Below are positions 1-12,711 of a DNA stretch of 55,535 nucleotides, one piece after another. Numbering within the stretch: position 1 is the first letter of the stretch; each line of letters begins with the position of its first letter. The position numbers and the translations under genes are program-made. A model generated the notes under the pieces. It did not search any database. It saw only the letters and a program-made list of their open reading frames with translations, and had not been told where the DNA came from. The DNA is from Pelomyxa schiedti (taxonomy: Eukaryota > Evosea > Pelobiontida > Pelomyxidae), in assembly GCA_020536535.1 (NCBI GenBank), contig JAHLWZ010000213.1, positions 929-56,463 of the forward strand. Reading direction: 5' to 3'.

Positions 1-143
1 TCTTTGTGATTACCATTCTCTTCATTGTGATACTGGTAGAGACCCTCTAAATCGAAACCACCAAAAGGTCGTCCCACAATACCGATAACCGGGCAAAAAT
101 TAGGGTCAAAAGTTTTGCTTTCGACATTAATATTCGGTGTCAT
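1..143 (-). CDS. Unknown protein, N-terminal fragment cut by window edge
   Basis: An ATG at 143 on the minus strand opens a frame that stays open to the left edge (47 codons, beginning MTPNINVESK and containing CPVIGIVGRPFGGFD). I do not recognise a family. The Gly/Pro/aromatic composition looks protein-like rather than random. It is divergent from the CAP gene, so 144-514 would serve as a shared 5' region. The gene body lies outside the window, so start and product are tentative. Confidence 0.45.
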   Translation of the reverse strand, partial: MTPNINVESKTFDPNFCPVIGIVGRPFGGFDLEGLYQYHNEENGNHK

Positions 144-514
144 ACTTAAACTACTCCAACCGCCAATTTACACTCTGGCTCTGAAATGGGCCTTAGTCAA
201 TGGATCTGGTTCCCTTGGGAAAAGTTGGGGCCTGATGGCACCTTTTTTTTTTCTCTGCAGAACCCAACTCCTATTTTTTGTTCCAGAGTTTCCTGCAACT
301 TGGGACACCAAGGCCAGAATGAACAACTTGGGGGGCAGGAGTTTAGAGCCCGGTTTTAGAAGTTTATCGGTTCTAAACAAACTGAACCTAATTTTGTCTT
401 GTACATGAGAAACTGCGGGTGTCTTTTCACGGAGCAACAGCGACGAAGAAAAAAACCAAGGAAAAAATACAAAACAAACCAAACACAAGCCCGACAGGCG
501 ACAAGCAACCGGAG
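144..514. other. Divergent intergenic region upstream of CAP
   Basis: The stretch separates the minus-strand edge gene from CAP. It holds T-rich and A-rich runs, the latter just before the CAP start and probably 5' UTR. No in-frame ATG precedes the CAP ATG at 515. I see no RNA gene or repeat here. Confidence 0.4.
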
Positions 515-2434
515 ATGGACGCAACAATGAAAGATCTGATGACGAGGCTCGAGACTGTAACACACAGACTCGAGCAAGTCGAGTCCCAGCTTGCCAAAGG
601 TACCCATTGTGTACCGTTTCGTGGTCAACACTTTACAAGCGTTTTCCTTTTTTTTTTTTTGTTTTTTTCCCCTTTTTTTTTCTTTCCACTGTATGGCACT
701 CATTTTATGCATGAAGGTGGCGCTCCACCAGCTCCCACTTGTGGTGCCGCTTCTTCGGAGGAAGCCCCAGCATCACAGGTTGAATTAGAGGCTCTGATCG
801 CGAGGCACCTTGACCCAATCCTTCCTTTGGCTGAGAAGATCAGTGCCGTTCTTTTGACACAGGTGATAATTTACCAAAAAGTTTCTTATGTCCACTCACT
901 GTTGCTTTGCAGATGAAAGACTTCATCGAGGCATGGAAATTAGAGTCAAAGCTCATTGGTACCGCGTCAAGGGCTATCAAGCCACCAATGCCAGAATTCC
1001 AAGCTGAAATCAAGCCATTAGCCGATCTTCTTAACAAGATTTCTGATTACAAGACCAAGCACAACAGGGCACCAGAGTTCAATTGCATTGCTGGTATCAG
1101 TGAGGCTGTTCAGTGCTTCAACTGGATTCTTGCGGTGTGCCTTCTTCCTTTCAGGGTCCCATTAACAATTTTTTTCAGGAACCCACACCTGTTCCCTTCC
1201 TTAAGGAAATGATTCCTGGCTCTGAGTTCTATACTAACCGTGTTCTAGTTGCCTACAAGAACAAGTAAGAGTGAGCCTCTCATCTCGCACTAACGAAATT
1301 TAGGGATGAGACCTACACAAATTGGGCCAAGGGTTTCAATGCCTTTTTGAAGGAACTCCCAGACTATGTCAAAAAATTCCACACCACCGGTCTTACCTGG
1401 AATCCCAGGGGTGTACCTCTTGCCTCCGCAAAATCTGCTTCCACATCCACCACTTCTTCCGGTGGCGCTCCTCCCCCTCCTCCACCACCCCCACCCCCAC
1501 CACCATCTGCACCTGCGGATGATAAAAAGGCTCTAGCTGCAGCCGCTCTTCTGGCTGACATTAATAAGGGTACTGATATCACCAGTGGCCTAAAACATGT
1601 CGACGCCGATAAGAAGACAAAGAACTGGACTGCCGAAGAAAAAGCAGCAGGGTATGTGCGTGTTATTAGAATTGCCATTCTGACTCCTTTCACTACAGTG
1701 CTTTGAAGCCGAAAGAGAAGCCAGTTAAATCCGCTGCTGCGCCAAAGGGCAGACCAAAAGGACCAGCCAGGTGCGAATTACAAGGAAACAAGTGGACAAT
1801 CGTATGCACTGAATTTTTGTGGTGTTTCTTCTAAGGGCTTCCCAAGGAAAACCAATCCGGAAATCACAACGTAGTAATCAACGAGGGACAGAAAAATCAG
1901 AGTGTCTACATTTTTGGCTGCGATAATAGCACTATCACAGTCGAGAACAAGGTCAACATTGTAACAATAGGTAAGGCGGTCCCTTTGCCGTACGTAATCT
2001 CGTAACACGGAAGTAGATTCCTGCAACAAGTGTGCAGTCATCATTGACAATGTTGTTGCCGTTGTTGAACTTGTCAACAGCAGCGGAACGCAAGTTCAAG
2101 TCAAGGGAAAGGTTCGCGTGGCCTCTTCTATTTAATTCCTGAAGTAACCGCCGCTCTCCAGACTCCCTCCATTACCGTAGACAAGTGCTCCGAAGTGATG
2201 ATGTGGCTGTCCGAGGCCGGACTCGCGGACCCACAAACCGAAGTGTACACATCCAAGTCCTCGTCCGTTAACATCTCTATCCCTGGTGCAACACCAGACG
2301 CTGATAGGGTAACTTTCCTGCTCTAATTCAACACGGCACCTGACTTGTTCTAGATTGAGATGGCACTTCCTGAGCAGTTCAAGACCATCGTCGTACAAAA
2401 CAAGCTTGTCACAGAGTTCACATCCCACGTCTAG
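515..2434 (+). CDS. CAP: Adenylyl cyclase-associated protein (CAP/Srv2)
   Basis: CAP recycles cofilin-bound ADP-actin monomers and promotes nucleotide exchange on actin in the cytoplasm. Ten exons join in phase: 515-599, 717-862, 913-1134, 1179-1264, 1304-1651, 1699-1801, 1847-1970, 2017-2111, 2162-2308, 2354-2434, giving 478 residues, normal for the family. In order are the N-terminal coiled coil (MTRLETVTHRLEQVESQL), the helical CAP_N domain (KDFIEAW, CFNWILA, NPRGVP), a 12-residue proline run, a WH2-like actin-binding segment (LLADINKG..ITSGLKHV) and the C-terminal beta-helix CARP domain (NKWTIENQSGNHNVVI to PEQFKTIV). The ATG at 515 is the first in frame. The helicase ATG lies 119 bp downstream on the same strand. 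Identification is secure; the start is slightly less so (a second ATG lies at 527). Confidence 0.96.
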
Positions 2435-2553
2435 AGAGACCCTATCTGATAGAAAATATGAAAAAAAACAAAATGAAAAGAAATTGTTCCAAATATCTCC
2501 GTTTCGTTTTTTTCCGAAATTGCATCGCCAATAAATCTAGAACTACAATCGCG

Positions 2554-5500
2554 ATGCCGACGACCACGAGAGGCTCGGTGCGAGGACGTGGGCGAGGGCG
2601 AGGGGGAGGGCGAGGCGTCGGCACGGTCCGCAGCTTGCGCCCCGTAGTGAGGCCGGGCCTGGGGCGAGGGCGAGGGGGAGCGCGGGGGAGTTCGTCGGGA
2701 GGCATCCGGGGAGGAGGCGCCAGGGGCCGCGGGGGCGGCATAAGAAGAGGCGATTCGGGCCGAGGCGCCGCGGTGGCCGGCCGGGGGAGAGCGAGGGGCC
2801 CCTCCGGCGGCCCGATCCCGAGGGGGGCAGCTGCCGCCGTGAGGCGCGGCGCCAAGCCGACGCTCGGCGACCCAAGCCGCGACTCGTGGAAGAACCTGGT
2901 GGCGCGGGCGGACACCGACGGAGACAAGCCCGAGGGCGAGGGGGAGGGCGCCGGGGCAGAGCAGCAGGGGGGCGGCTACTTTGACGACGCGGGGATTGGC
3001 GGGGGCGGGGGCGGGGGCGGGGGCCGCGAGGCGCACCAGCAGCTGCCGAGCTGGCTGGTGCCGCAGACCAAGGGGGCCGGGGGCGAGGGATACACGAGGC
3101 GGAGGAGGAAGCCCCACAGGACGGCCTGCGAGATTTCCAAGATGAGCCCAACGCGAGCGAGGATACTGACACTGGGGAGGTAACCACCGAAAAGCCTACC
3201 TGTTCTGTCTATTCTATTATATCTTTGGGGGATTGCCTGGGTGTTGAAATGGGTTTGATGTTGGGTTGGCAAACAGGGTGAAATGAGGATAATAATAAAG
3301 ACGATGATAACGATAATGAATTGCAGCAAAGCAAACAGTGATTTACTGTTATTCTCAGGTGGAAAAGGAAGGGTCTATTGATGCCTGAGGAGGCTGAATG
3401 GACAAGACCGACACGCACTTTGAATTTCACCGTGCCAGAAGTGCCTCCTCTAGCAGTTTGCTTTTCGACTTTGATCAAGTATACCTTGGATGAGGTGCTG
3501 ATTGAAGAAGCTAAGAAAACTGAGGAGCAAGAAAAGATACCAACTACTACAGAAAAACCAAGTGCGGAGCATCTGGCGGAACCTCCATCAGCCACCTTAC
3601 AGTCACCCACCACTACTGATCCTACTGAACCTGTCCCACTCAAACCAACCGTAGCCACCATCATTCCATTGTCAGATTTTTTTTCTGGCACAGACAAAAC
3701 TGCAGCAAATAATACAACATCAGGAGCCAACTCACAACGAATTCACTTCCATACTCTCCCACTGAGTGACCCCACTTCCAGAGCATTAATGCACGTCTTC
3801 AAATTTCCCACTATGACACCGATTCAAGAGGCAACCATACCACCAGCATTGGAAGGAATGGATGTCTTGGGTGTTGCCCCAACAGGAAGTGGGAAGACTC
3901 TTGCGTTCTTGATACCTTGTGTTGAAATTCTTGAGCGGGAGAAATTCAAGCCCGAAATGGGTGTAGGAGCTCTCATTCTCAGCCCCACTCGTGAAATTGC
4001 AACACAAAATATGGCGTTTGCAAAACAGCTGTTGACATACCACACACATACCTCAAGTTTACTGGTTGGTGGTGGAGTACGCATACGTGAAATGCATGAG
4101 CTTCAAGAGGGAGCCAATCTGGTTATTGCTACCCCAGGCCGTTTTGTGGATCACCTTTCTGGCACGCATGGAATGAAAATTTCCGCCCTTAAGATTCTGG
4201 TATTTGATGAGGTGGATAGGTTGTTGGACAAGTGGTTCGAGCAGGAGTTGAAGAGAATCATGGAAAAGCTACCACCCCGACAGACACTCATGTTCACTGC
4301 CACAATTAATTATAAGGTGAATGAAGTTGCTGCACAAAATTTGAACAACCCTGTACTGCTTGATTTATCTGGAAAAGATGTCATTACTGTGCCAACACTC
4401 AAGCAGTATTACATGCTTTGTCCAACTAAATTACGTGTTGACTTGCTGAACTCTTTCGTTAAACTACAGAACAAAAAGATCATCGTATTCTTCAATACTT
4501 GCGCCGAAGTCCTTTTCTTTACCCATATATTCCGAAAGTTGAAGTCAAAGGGAAAAGTTGTTACATCAATACATGGTGAACTCTTTCCCAGTCAAAGGAT
4601 AAAAGCATTACAACAGTTTACTTCAGCGGAGACTGGTATCATATTCTGCACTGACGTTGCCGCTCGTGGAGTTGACTTCCCAGAAGTGGATTGGCTTATA
4701 CAATTCGACATACCCAGTTCTCCCGAATATTACGTGCACAGAGTGGGGAGGACAGCGCGAGCAGGAAAGGAAGGCAAGGCAATTCTCTTTGTTCAGCCAT
4801 GCGAAGAACCATTTGTTGGGCAGTTGCTAGGCCTGGGTATTCCAATAAAGCAAAAAGCGCTATCACGCACCATGACCCCAACCCATAAAAGTTTTGCCAT
4901 CCACATCAAGGAGGATCCCACATGCTACTACCTTGCCAGTGAAGCAGTGCATCTCTACTTACACGCCTTCGGCAACTACAGAGACCCATATGCACACGCC
5001 GGACCGATAAACGATCTAGACCTGGCCTACTCTTTTGGGTTCTCTGTAATCCCTGAAAGAGTGGACAAGCCGAGTACATTGGATGTGAGACTGCGGAACC
5101 AAGAGAGAATCGAGGGCATGTGGGAATTCAAGGGTGAGAACAAAGGGGAGGAAGGCCAACAGCAACAAACCGCAGGGAGAGCCTGTGATGGCAGTGATGA
5201 AATGTTACCCGCCAGACACCAAACAGCTAGAACATCAAGCACTAGAGGGCGCGGAGCTCGTTCCGGCCCAGTAGTTCCGTATAGCAACAGCCGAGCAAGT
5301 TTCGCTGGAAGAAGCTCCACAATGTCCAACAAACCCTCATTCGGCACACAAATTCCACCCCAAGGGAGAGGCACCATGAGGTCAGACAGATTCCAACAAG
5401 GCCAATTCAGGCCCAGAGGCCGCTCCAACCTCTTCACAACCACAGCAGCTACAAAAAGGAAACCAACAGCAGAGCCCGGCTCAGCATCAATGGAACCAGC

Positions 5501-5615
5501 ATTTCCGGCATCATCATCTTCAACGACCAATTCACACAACACAGAACAACCCAGACCACCCACACCCAAGAGGCCCAGAGTGTGGAGGAAGGAAGAAGAC
5601 TCCTTCTTTTTGTGA
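2554..5615 (+). CDS. DEAD-box family ATP-dependent RNA helicase (DDX18/DDX55-like)
   Basis: Two exons (2554-3179, 3359-5615) give about 960 residues. The first 200 residues are an RGG/RGRG-rich, very GC-rich low-complexity tail. The core follows: Q motif (FPTMTPIQEATIP), motif I APTGSGKT near residue 385, Ia PTREIA, Ib TPGR, motif II DEVD instead of DEAD, motif III TAT instead of SAT, IV VFFNTCAEV, V ARGVDFP, VI HRVGRTARAG. Downstream residues resemble the DUF4217 extension of nucleolar ribosome-biogenesis helicases (DDX18, DDX55/Spb4, DDX31), so rRNA processing is the likely role. The C terminus is again R/G- and S-rich and ends in a basic PKRPRVW segment. A start at 2458 is possible in the same frame, but it lies only 24 bp after the CAP stop. 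Confidence 0.92.
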
Positions 5616-7596
5616 AGAAGAGGCCCAAAGGACAGTGAAAACCAATTCTCAAGTGATATGTATGACCAAAAAAAAAACAAGTTTGATGCATGATCCCTTT
5701 TGTTATGAAGTTTCTTTAAGTGTTGGTTGCTTGCTCCTTTGCTTTTTGTTCTCTGACCCGAGAACAAAAAAGATACCCTCAGAGGGTGTCGCACCCACTC
5801 GCTATGTTTGGTATCATTTTCGGCTTGATTCCACTTTGGTGCATCAGTGTCTCCTCTTTTTTAGGGGAGTATCATACGAGTTACACCAAAGTATCAATTC
5901 ACAGCGCCATCTGATGGTGAGGGTATCTTTTTTTTTCTTGGTCATTCTTTTGTCAGCAAAGAAATTCTTGTACCCAGACTTATGGGTACGGCTTCGGGGT
6001 TCTTGGTTTCGTTCTGTTTTCCCCTTTGTTCCTTCTCTCTCCCTTTCGTAAAAACGGAACCCTCCCTCTAGCGTCCAAAAAAGTGTTCTTTGTGTTAATT
6101 ACTTGAATGGTTGTGAGGCCTTGCCCTTTTCAAGTATGGCAAGTTCAGTGCCATAAACCCTCTCAACTGGATTTGACTGTGGTGTTGGTGAAATCCAAAA
6201 TCGGTAAAGTACAGTAGTTACCTTTGGTTGTGTCTTCATGGTGTATAACTGTGGTAAGCAAACCGCGCGTAACAGAGAATCAAATGAATCACATGTGCAT
6301 CTACCCATCTCCATAAGAATCTCCACCACCTGTGAAGAGTTTGGTCAGGGTAATTCGGGATATGTAACCATACATTGCACGCAGTGCTCTCCTCACTCGC
6401 GAGTCCCAAGTGAGTACCTCTTTACACAAAGTCCCAATATCGATCCTCACTCAATCTCCCTGTGAAGAGTTGGGTTAGTTGCAATTCATTCTGGGGTCTC
6501 TGGTTGCAGGATTCATCAAGTAAGTAAAAGTAGTCCAAAGTTAAGTCCAAAACACCTGTGGAGAGATGAAGGAATAGCACAGCCCATACCTTGCCTTGGA
6601 TTGATGTGATTGATATCGGGGAGTGGTTGTTTGTTGAATTCACGTGAGGTCCAATTCATCTTGAAGTAAAGGCGACTTCCAATCTCTCCACACCTGCACA
6701 TTTTTCTACTCATCAGTCCAAGCCCAATAATGAGTCCAGAAGCGACAGATCCCTTCCAGGGCCACCACTCCACACGCAAAGCCAAGCCAGCAGGTGACTA
6801 ACGACCTTCCCTGGCGCCAGCACAAGGCCTACGCCTCAGTTATGCCGCGTCAATATCCCACCAGGTGGAACTGCGTGCGTCATGGTACACAAGTCCAGGA
6901 CTGTAGTACCCCAAAAGTAATATCCATTCCAACCAGGGTAGTTTCCAAATCCAAAGTACATTCCACAAGTGGAGTTGAAGCACGCAGTCAACAGCACACC
7001 TGGAGAAGTTATTACACAAATTAAGGGACTACAGTATGATTTACGTTATTAAAATTGTTGGCAATGGAAATGTGTAGTGCAGGGTGCAGAATAAAAGTAT
7101 CTACCACAAACTGTCGCAATTTAGTGAGCAATGGCACAGTGCACAAACAAAAGAAGTAGTGCATGGACAAGGTATGTTTAGGGCAAAGCGGCCCTGCTCC
7201 GAGTTAAATATATATAGAAAAGAAAGGAGAAAAACCTACCAACACTTGAGGAAAACAGTATCGTGTCACGGTAGCGTGTTCGTGTGTCTTGTTTGTTGCC
7301 AATAAACAAAGATCGTAGACGACATCGTCTTTATTTTGTGTTTGTTGTCCCAAGATCCGGCGAAAATTGATTCAGGTTTCCCAAAGGGAAAATTTCAGAT
7401 GCCAAAAAACATAAACCAAGTTGGTTGATCCATCCCTGGTGGTGGGTTGGACAGTTGACTCCAGATCCTCTTGGGTAGTTTCCCTCCTAGAGTGGTGTTT
7501 CTTGTCACTCCTCACTAGACTAGTCACTGATCTAGACCTCAGAACAAGTTAGCAGGTGATGAAGCGCCGAAAAAAAAAACTCTTTCTTTTTTGGTC
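5616..7596. other. Unresolved 2-kb region; possible spliced minus-strand gene
   Basis: No open frame here reaches 100 residues. On the minus strand between about 7010 and 6100 there are candidate exons: one reading NSTCGMYFGFGNYPGWNGYY (about 7000-6840), one reading WWPWKGSVASGLIIGLGLMSR to NHINPRQ ending in a good donor near 6591, and several acceptors of near-identical sequence (CTCTTCACAG or CTCCACAG). I could not join them into one phase-consistent protein. The plus strand shows only short frames. A small perfect hairpin (ACCCTC/GAGGGT) sits near 5775. It may hold a fast-evolving secreted or membrane protein gene, or a decayed one. Confidence 0.3.
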
Positions 7597-8922
7597 CTAC
7601 CAGGAGGAAGGGTTCTCAATGGATACTGACTTGAGACTGGGGTCCAGGAATGACATCGAGAGGATGGGTGCTTGTGAGCGGACCTGGGTCACCTTTATCT
7701 CTTTGTGATCGGCATGGAACAGCAAGCCCCCACCGCCTGTGATGCGGCTGCCTGGCCCCATTTGTATGACTCTCCATGGAGTTCCTGATGTGAGGTCATT
7801 GCAATCCCACAGCTCATATGTGCCGCGGGGTGTGGAGAACCCAAATAGGGATTCATCCACTTGGCACAGACATTCAGGGAAGCAGTAATTTCCAATGACT
7901 CTCGTGGTTCCAGAGGGGTCAACCTCAAGTATTTCAAGGGTCTCAGACTGCCGTGCTGCTATGACCAGTGTGTTCTCTCCGCTTTTCTTCCTTATCACTA
8001 TTCCTGAATGGAAAGTGTACGGAATGAACCATTTCGCCTTTACAGTGAGTTGTTTAGTTGCATATGTCTGGGATACGTCAATGATCTTGAACATTGTCTG
8101 CACTGTGTTTGTGCCCACAAGCACTGCAGAATCAGGTCCCAGGTATTCGCTGAAGATAATGCCAATATATAGATTCCAGCGGTTCTTTTCCATAGTAACG
8201 GAGATAGCGCTTTGGTCTACATTAGATAGCAGGTCCGCAACCATCATTTCGGTCCCGTCACACCACACCCACCACCTCCCATTGGCCCGGTGCCAGTGCA
8301 TTGGATTGGTACACCGCTTTTTCAGCAGGATCGTCCCGGTCTCAGGGCCACCACATCCCAACAGGTACACTAGCCGGCTTGCCCCAGAGAACTTGGGTGG
8401 CTCAATCACACACCGCTTGGAATCAATCCTCTGCAGTTTGGACCACCGCCAGCACTGCTCCTCCACGCCAACAACACCACCCAGCAGCCCTGACGTGTGC
8501 ACCACCACCTCCATGCGATAAGGCATCCACTGATCCATTGGGTACCCAAAGTCAACCACAATGCCCACTCCCCTGTTGCCACTGCCACACTCTTCCCTGT
8601 CACAACCACAAACACTCCCATTCCTCCACATTTCCCACATGTACCTCATCAACGCAGGGTGGCAACTTGCAATTGCGGCCGCCGGCGACATTTGGCCACA
8701 CCTGGGGTGGGATGACGTCATCAGGGCCAGCAACTGCTCCCTGGCGTGCAAGTGCACCACCGTGCTGTGTGAATGCACAGCGCCGGGGTTGGTCAACGGG
8801 CCCGGGAGCGACCTTGAAGACTTGGACCTTGGTGGCATAACTTTGACCCTTCGCCTCTTCGTTACTGGTGGTTGTTCCTGTTGTTGGTCAGGAATACTTG
8901 TTTGTTGCTGGTCGGCGCTCAT
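7597..8922 (-). CDS. Unknown intronless protein, 441 residues
   Basis: A single uninterrupted frame from ATG 8922 (MSADQQQTS) to a stop at 7597; the frame extends upstream but only through non-ATG codons. The N terminus is Q-rich and then basic (KRRRVKVMPPRSK), compatible with nuclear targeting. The rest is globular, rich in W, C and G, with repeated beta-strand-like segments (for example WWVWCDGTEMMVADLL, SVTMEKNRWNLYIGI, GTYELWDCNDL) that suggest a propeller-like fold, but I recognise no named domain. It lacks introns, unlike most neighbours. Confidence 0.75.
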   Translation of the reverse strand: MSADQQQTSIPDQQQEQPPVTKRRRVKVMPPRSKSSRSLPGPLTNPGAVHSHSTVVHLHAREQLLALMTSSHPRCGQMSPAAAIASCHPALMRYMWEMWRNGSVCGCDREECGSGNRGVGIVVDFGYPMDQWMPYRMEVVVHTSGLLGGVVGVEEQCWRWSKLQRIDSKRCVIEPPKFSGASRLVYLLGCGGPETGTILLKKRCTNPMHWHRANGRWWVWCDGTEMMVADLLSNVDQSAISVTMEKNRWNLYIGIIFSEYLGPDSAVLVGTNTVQTMFKIIDVSQTYATKQLTVKAKWFIPYTFHSGIVIRKKSGENTLVIAARQSETLEILEVDPSGTTRVIGNYCFPECLCQVDESLFGFSTPRGTYELWDCNDLTSGTPWRVIQMGPGSRITGGGGLLFHADHKEIKVTQVRSQAPILSMSFLDPSLKSVSIENPSSW

Positions 8923-9429
8923 TTTCCGGCGTCGTTTTGTGTTCAACTTTTTCCTCGGAACCGAAAGTAAATTTTTTCCTTCATTGATGACTTCCAGGAA
9001 TGTACTTTTACTCTTGGTAGGGAAGAACAATAGAGAGGTGCTGAACTATTCTTGTTGTTATGGAAGGGCTTTGCTCTTGAGGAGGGAGTATTGTCCATTA
9101 AAACCAAGTACTTGGCGAAGAGGAAAAAATTTGAGAATTCAAATGTATTTTTTTTTGGTTTTTACTAGGCCAAAAAACAGAGACAAAAACAATGGGTAAC
9201 CAGGAGTGCGGAACGGAGTGTGTCATGGCAGGTAGTAGGGTGTACTTTTCCCCAGCTCGACCTGGTCCCAGGTTGCCAAACCAGTGGCACACCATAGAAC
9301 GAGAGGAGGGGAGATAGAACCCTATGCTTACCACATTCTACAAGACTCCTAGCCGTTCCGCATATCGGCTCAATGGAAGCCCATTGTTGGTCTCTGGTTG
9401 TTGTCTGTACATTGCTGTATGACTGGTCT
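8923..9429. other. Intergenic region between unknown gene and actin
   Basis: About 500 bp between the 5' end of the unknown gene (minus) and the 3' end of actin (minus). A possible small exon on the minus strand near 9440-9330 reads QTTTRDQQWASIEPICG and ends at a good GTAAGC donor, but I found no convincing partner exon. Otherwise it holds 5' UTR and promoter sequence for the unknown gene and 3' UTR for actin. Confidence 0.3.
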
Positions 9430-10703
<1,274 letters not shown>

Positions 10704-10727
10704 TTATTTTTTGTTTGTTTTTCTTCG

Positions 10728-10745
10728 CAGTCTTTAAAAAGACTG
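10728..10745. promoter_or_regulatory. 18-bp palindrome with TATA-like centre upstream of actin
   Basis: CAGTCTTT and AAAGACTG are perfect inverted 8-mers around a 2-nt centre, 79-96 bp before the actin ATG. The centre reads TTTTTAAAGA on the actin strand, like a TATA element. Position and AT-rich leader fit a core promoter, but no transcript data support this. Confidence 0.4.
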
Positions 10746-10908
10746 TCTGCAGGTTCCCGTGAAACGAAACTCTATTTTTAACCGACCTACTTGGGTCCAC
10801 TCTGAGCAGTGATACAAAGCATTACTGCTTATCGCCCCATAAAATCTTCTCACTTCAATTTGTGCTTGTTCTTTCTATGTTTTTTCTTTTGGAATGTTGT
10901 TGACTCCC

Positions 10909-12711
10909 TCACCACAGAACAGGAACAATATGGGTGAAGCCCCTCAGTGCCGACATGTCAGGCCATGCTTCCCACTCTGCAGAATCCCCGCCCCGCGTGT
11001 CCAACGCATTGACACCCAAACGCCTCTCATTATCCCCGTCCACACCACCAGCACACACCAGCCACGACCCGTGCGAGAACAACGCCACGTCGACCGCAGG
11101 GCAGGGCAGCGGCTCGCAGTACTCCCACTCCCCTTCTCCATCTCCATCACACTCAAACACATCCCCATCTTCATCACCACAGTGGCCGGTGCATTCCTCT
11201 TCCTCGCCGTCACTCTCTTCAGTCTTGTGAACGGCAGGACGTGGTGTCCGTTTTGTAGATAGCTTCGTGGTTGGTTTGCGGGTATCCGATGTAGTTGCGG
11301 AAGAAGATGATGAAGAAGCTTTCGATGATGATGATGCTGACTTTGGTGAGAATGTGAATTTCTCCACAGTGTCTGTTGCGCAAGAACCCGGTTTGCTCCA
11401 AGCAGCCACAGACCTTGGTGCGGCTCCTCCCACAACCCATAATGATCCGCCGCATGCCCCGAGGGCCGCGTACTGCCTTGGCCTCCCAAGCTCCGGCATT
11501 GGGTTCCATGAATCCGCCGCCTCGTCATACCTCTGAATAGTTCCGCATCCGGTCATCACAAATGCACCCCCAGAGGCCCCGGGCCACGCAGTCTCGGCGG
11601 TACTCACGGCAGAAGTCCGACCGGGCCACGAGTTTTCAATCCCCAGATGAGCCACTCTGACCCAGGGATCCGGTGACCTCAGGTCCAGTCTCTCGGCTGT
11701 GGATAGGACTGTCTGAGCATGGGAGATCCCTCCTACTGATAGAACACAGCCTGAAGGAAGGGTACATAACCCTGCAAAAGATCTAGCAACGTTCATGCTC
11801 GGTCCAATTGTCCATCTTGGTTCATTGTAAGTTTGGGAAAAAACCATGGGCACATTCAGCGAACCACAAGTTATAATTCCACCAAAATGGTAACGTTAAG
11901 AACTCCAACAACACAGGAACTATCCCACTCTCTTACTAGACAAGATACTCCCCAACACGAACACCAAACCACACAGGCCGTAACAAACACCAAAACGATA
12001 ACCATAAATACACACTGCATACTTTCCAGTTTCCAAATCCAGCAACTCCACAGTAGTCAGCGGCTCGCCGCCTAGCTTCTTCGACCCGCCGGCGACGACC
12101 ACCGACCTGCCCCTGTCCGCCAGGCACACCGAGTGGCCGATCCTGGGCTCCCTCATGGCGCACCCCGTGCCGAACCTCTCCAGCCCCGCGGGCATCGCCC
12201 CGGGCCTCGCGCCCAGCGGCGGGTCCGCGCCCCCGGCCCACCGCACCCGCCGGCGCGTCGTGGCCCGCGGCACCGAGGGCACCTGGGCGTCGCTCCACGC
12301 CCGGTCCGCCGGGCCCATTATCGCCACGTTGGGCAGGTTGGTGCTCCGCGCCGACAGGCCGCCCACGGCCATGAACCCGACCGGGGACATCCAGTCCACA
12401 ATGGCCTGCACTACATCGACGGGAAGCGGCGGTACCGTCTTCCTCCTGGTGGTGGCCGCCCTCCTGCTTGCCGCGCTTTCGCTGCTAGTCGTAGAGGTGG
12501 TGGCAGCGACAGCCGCGCCGTCATTGGAACTTGTGGGTGTGCTGGCACAAACGGGGCCGTTATTTGGGTCCGCCGTCACTACGAGACCAACTTGGTTCCT
12601 GCTGAGAGACGCACAGCAAAGAGCCAACGCAGCCTGTTTTTGTTGCCACGACCACCCACACGACATCCTGGCTGAGATTTTTGATTGTCCCGTTCGTTCT
12701 TCGAAAAACAT
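10909..12711 (-). CDS. Kelch-repeat protein
   Basis: Two exons (12711-12023, 11815-10909) give 531 residues. Kelch-type beta-propeller blades are seen as GG-[aliphatic] pairs followed by W or Y: VVVAGGSKKLGG...VELLDLETGKWTIG, VLSVGGISHAQTVLSTAERLDL, YDEAADSWNPMPELGRPR, SLWVVGGAAPRSV, WLVCAGGVDGDNERR. A Ser/Lys-rich and acidic insertion (about 60 residues) interrupts the propeller. The first exon is far richer in GC than the second. The start at 12711 is the first ATG; an in-frame ATG at 12666 (MSCGWSW) is equally possible. Probably a protein-interaction scaffold; no BTB or F-box is seen. Confidence 0.85.

Noticed and set aside
1364-1693. Minus-strand frame rich in glycine opposite the CAP proline run
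   Set aside because: It is the mirror of CAP exon 5 (poly-Pro read as poly-Gly) and has no independent support.
2431-3187. Long minus-strand frames opposite the helicase N terminus
   Set aside because: They arise from the GC-rich RGG-coding DNA having few stops in any frame; the plus-strand frame splices in phase into the helicase core.
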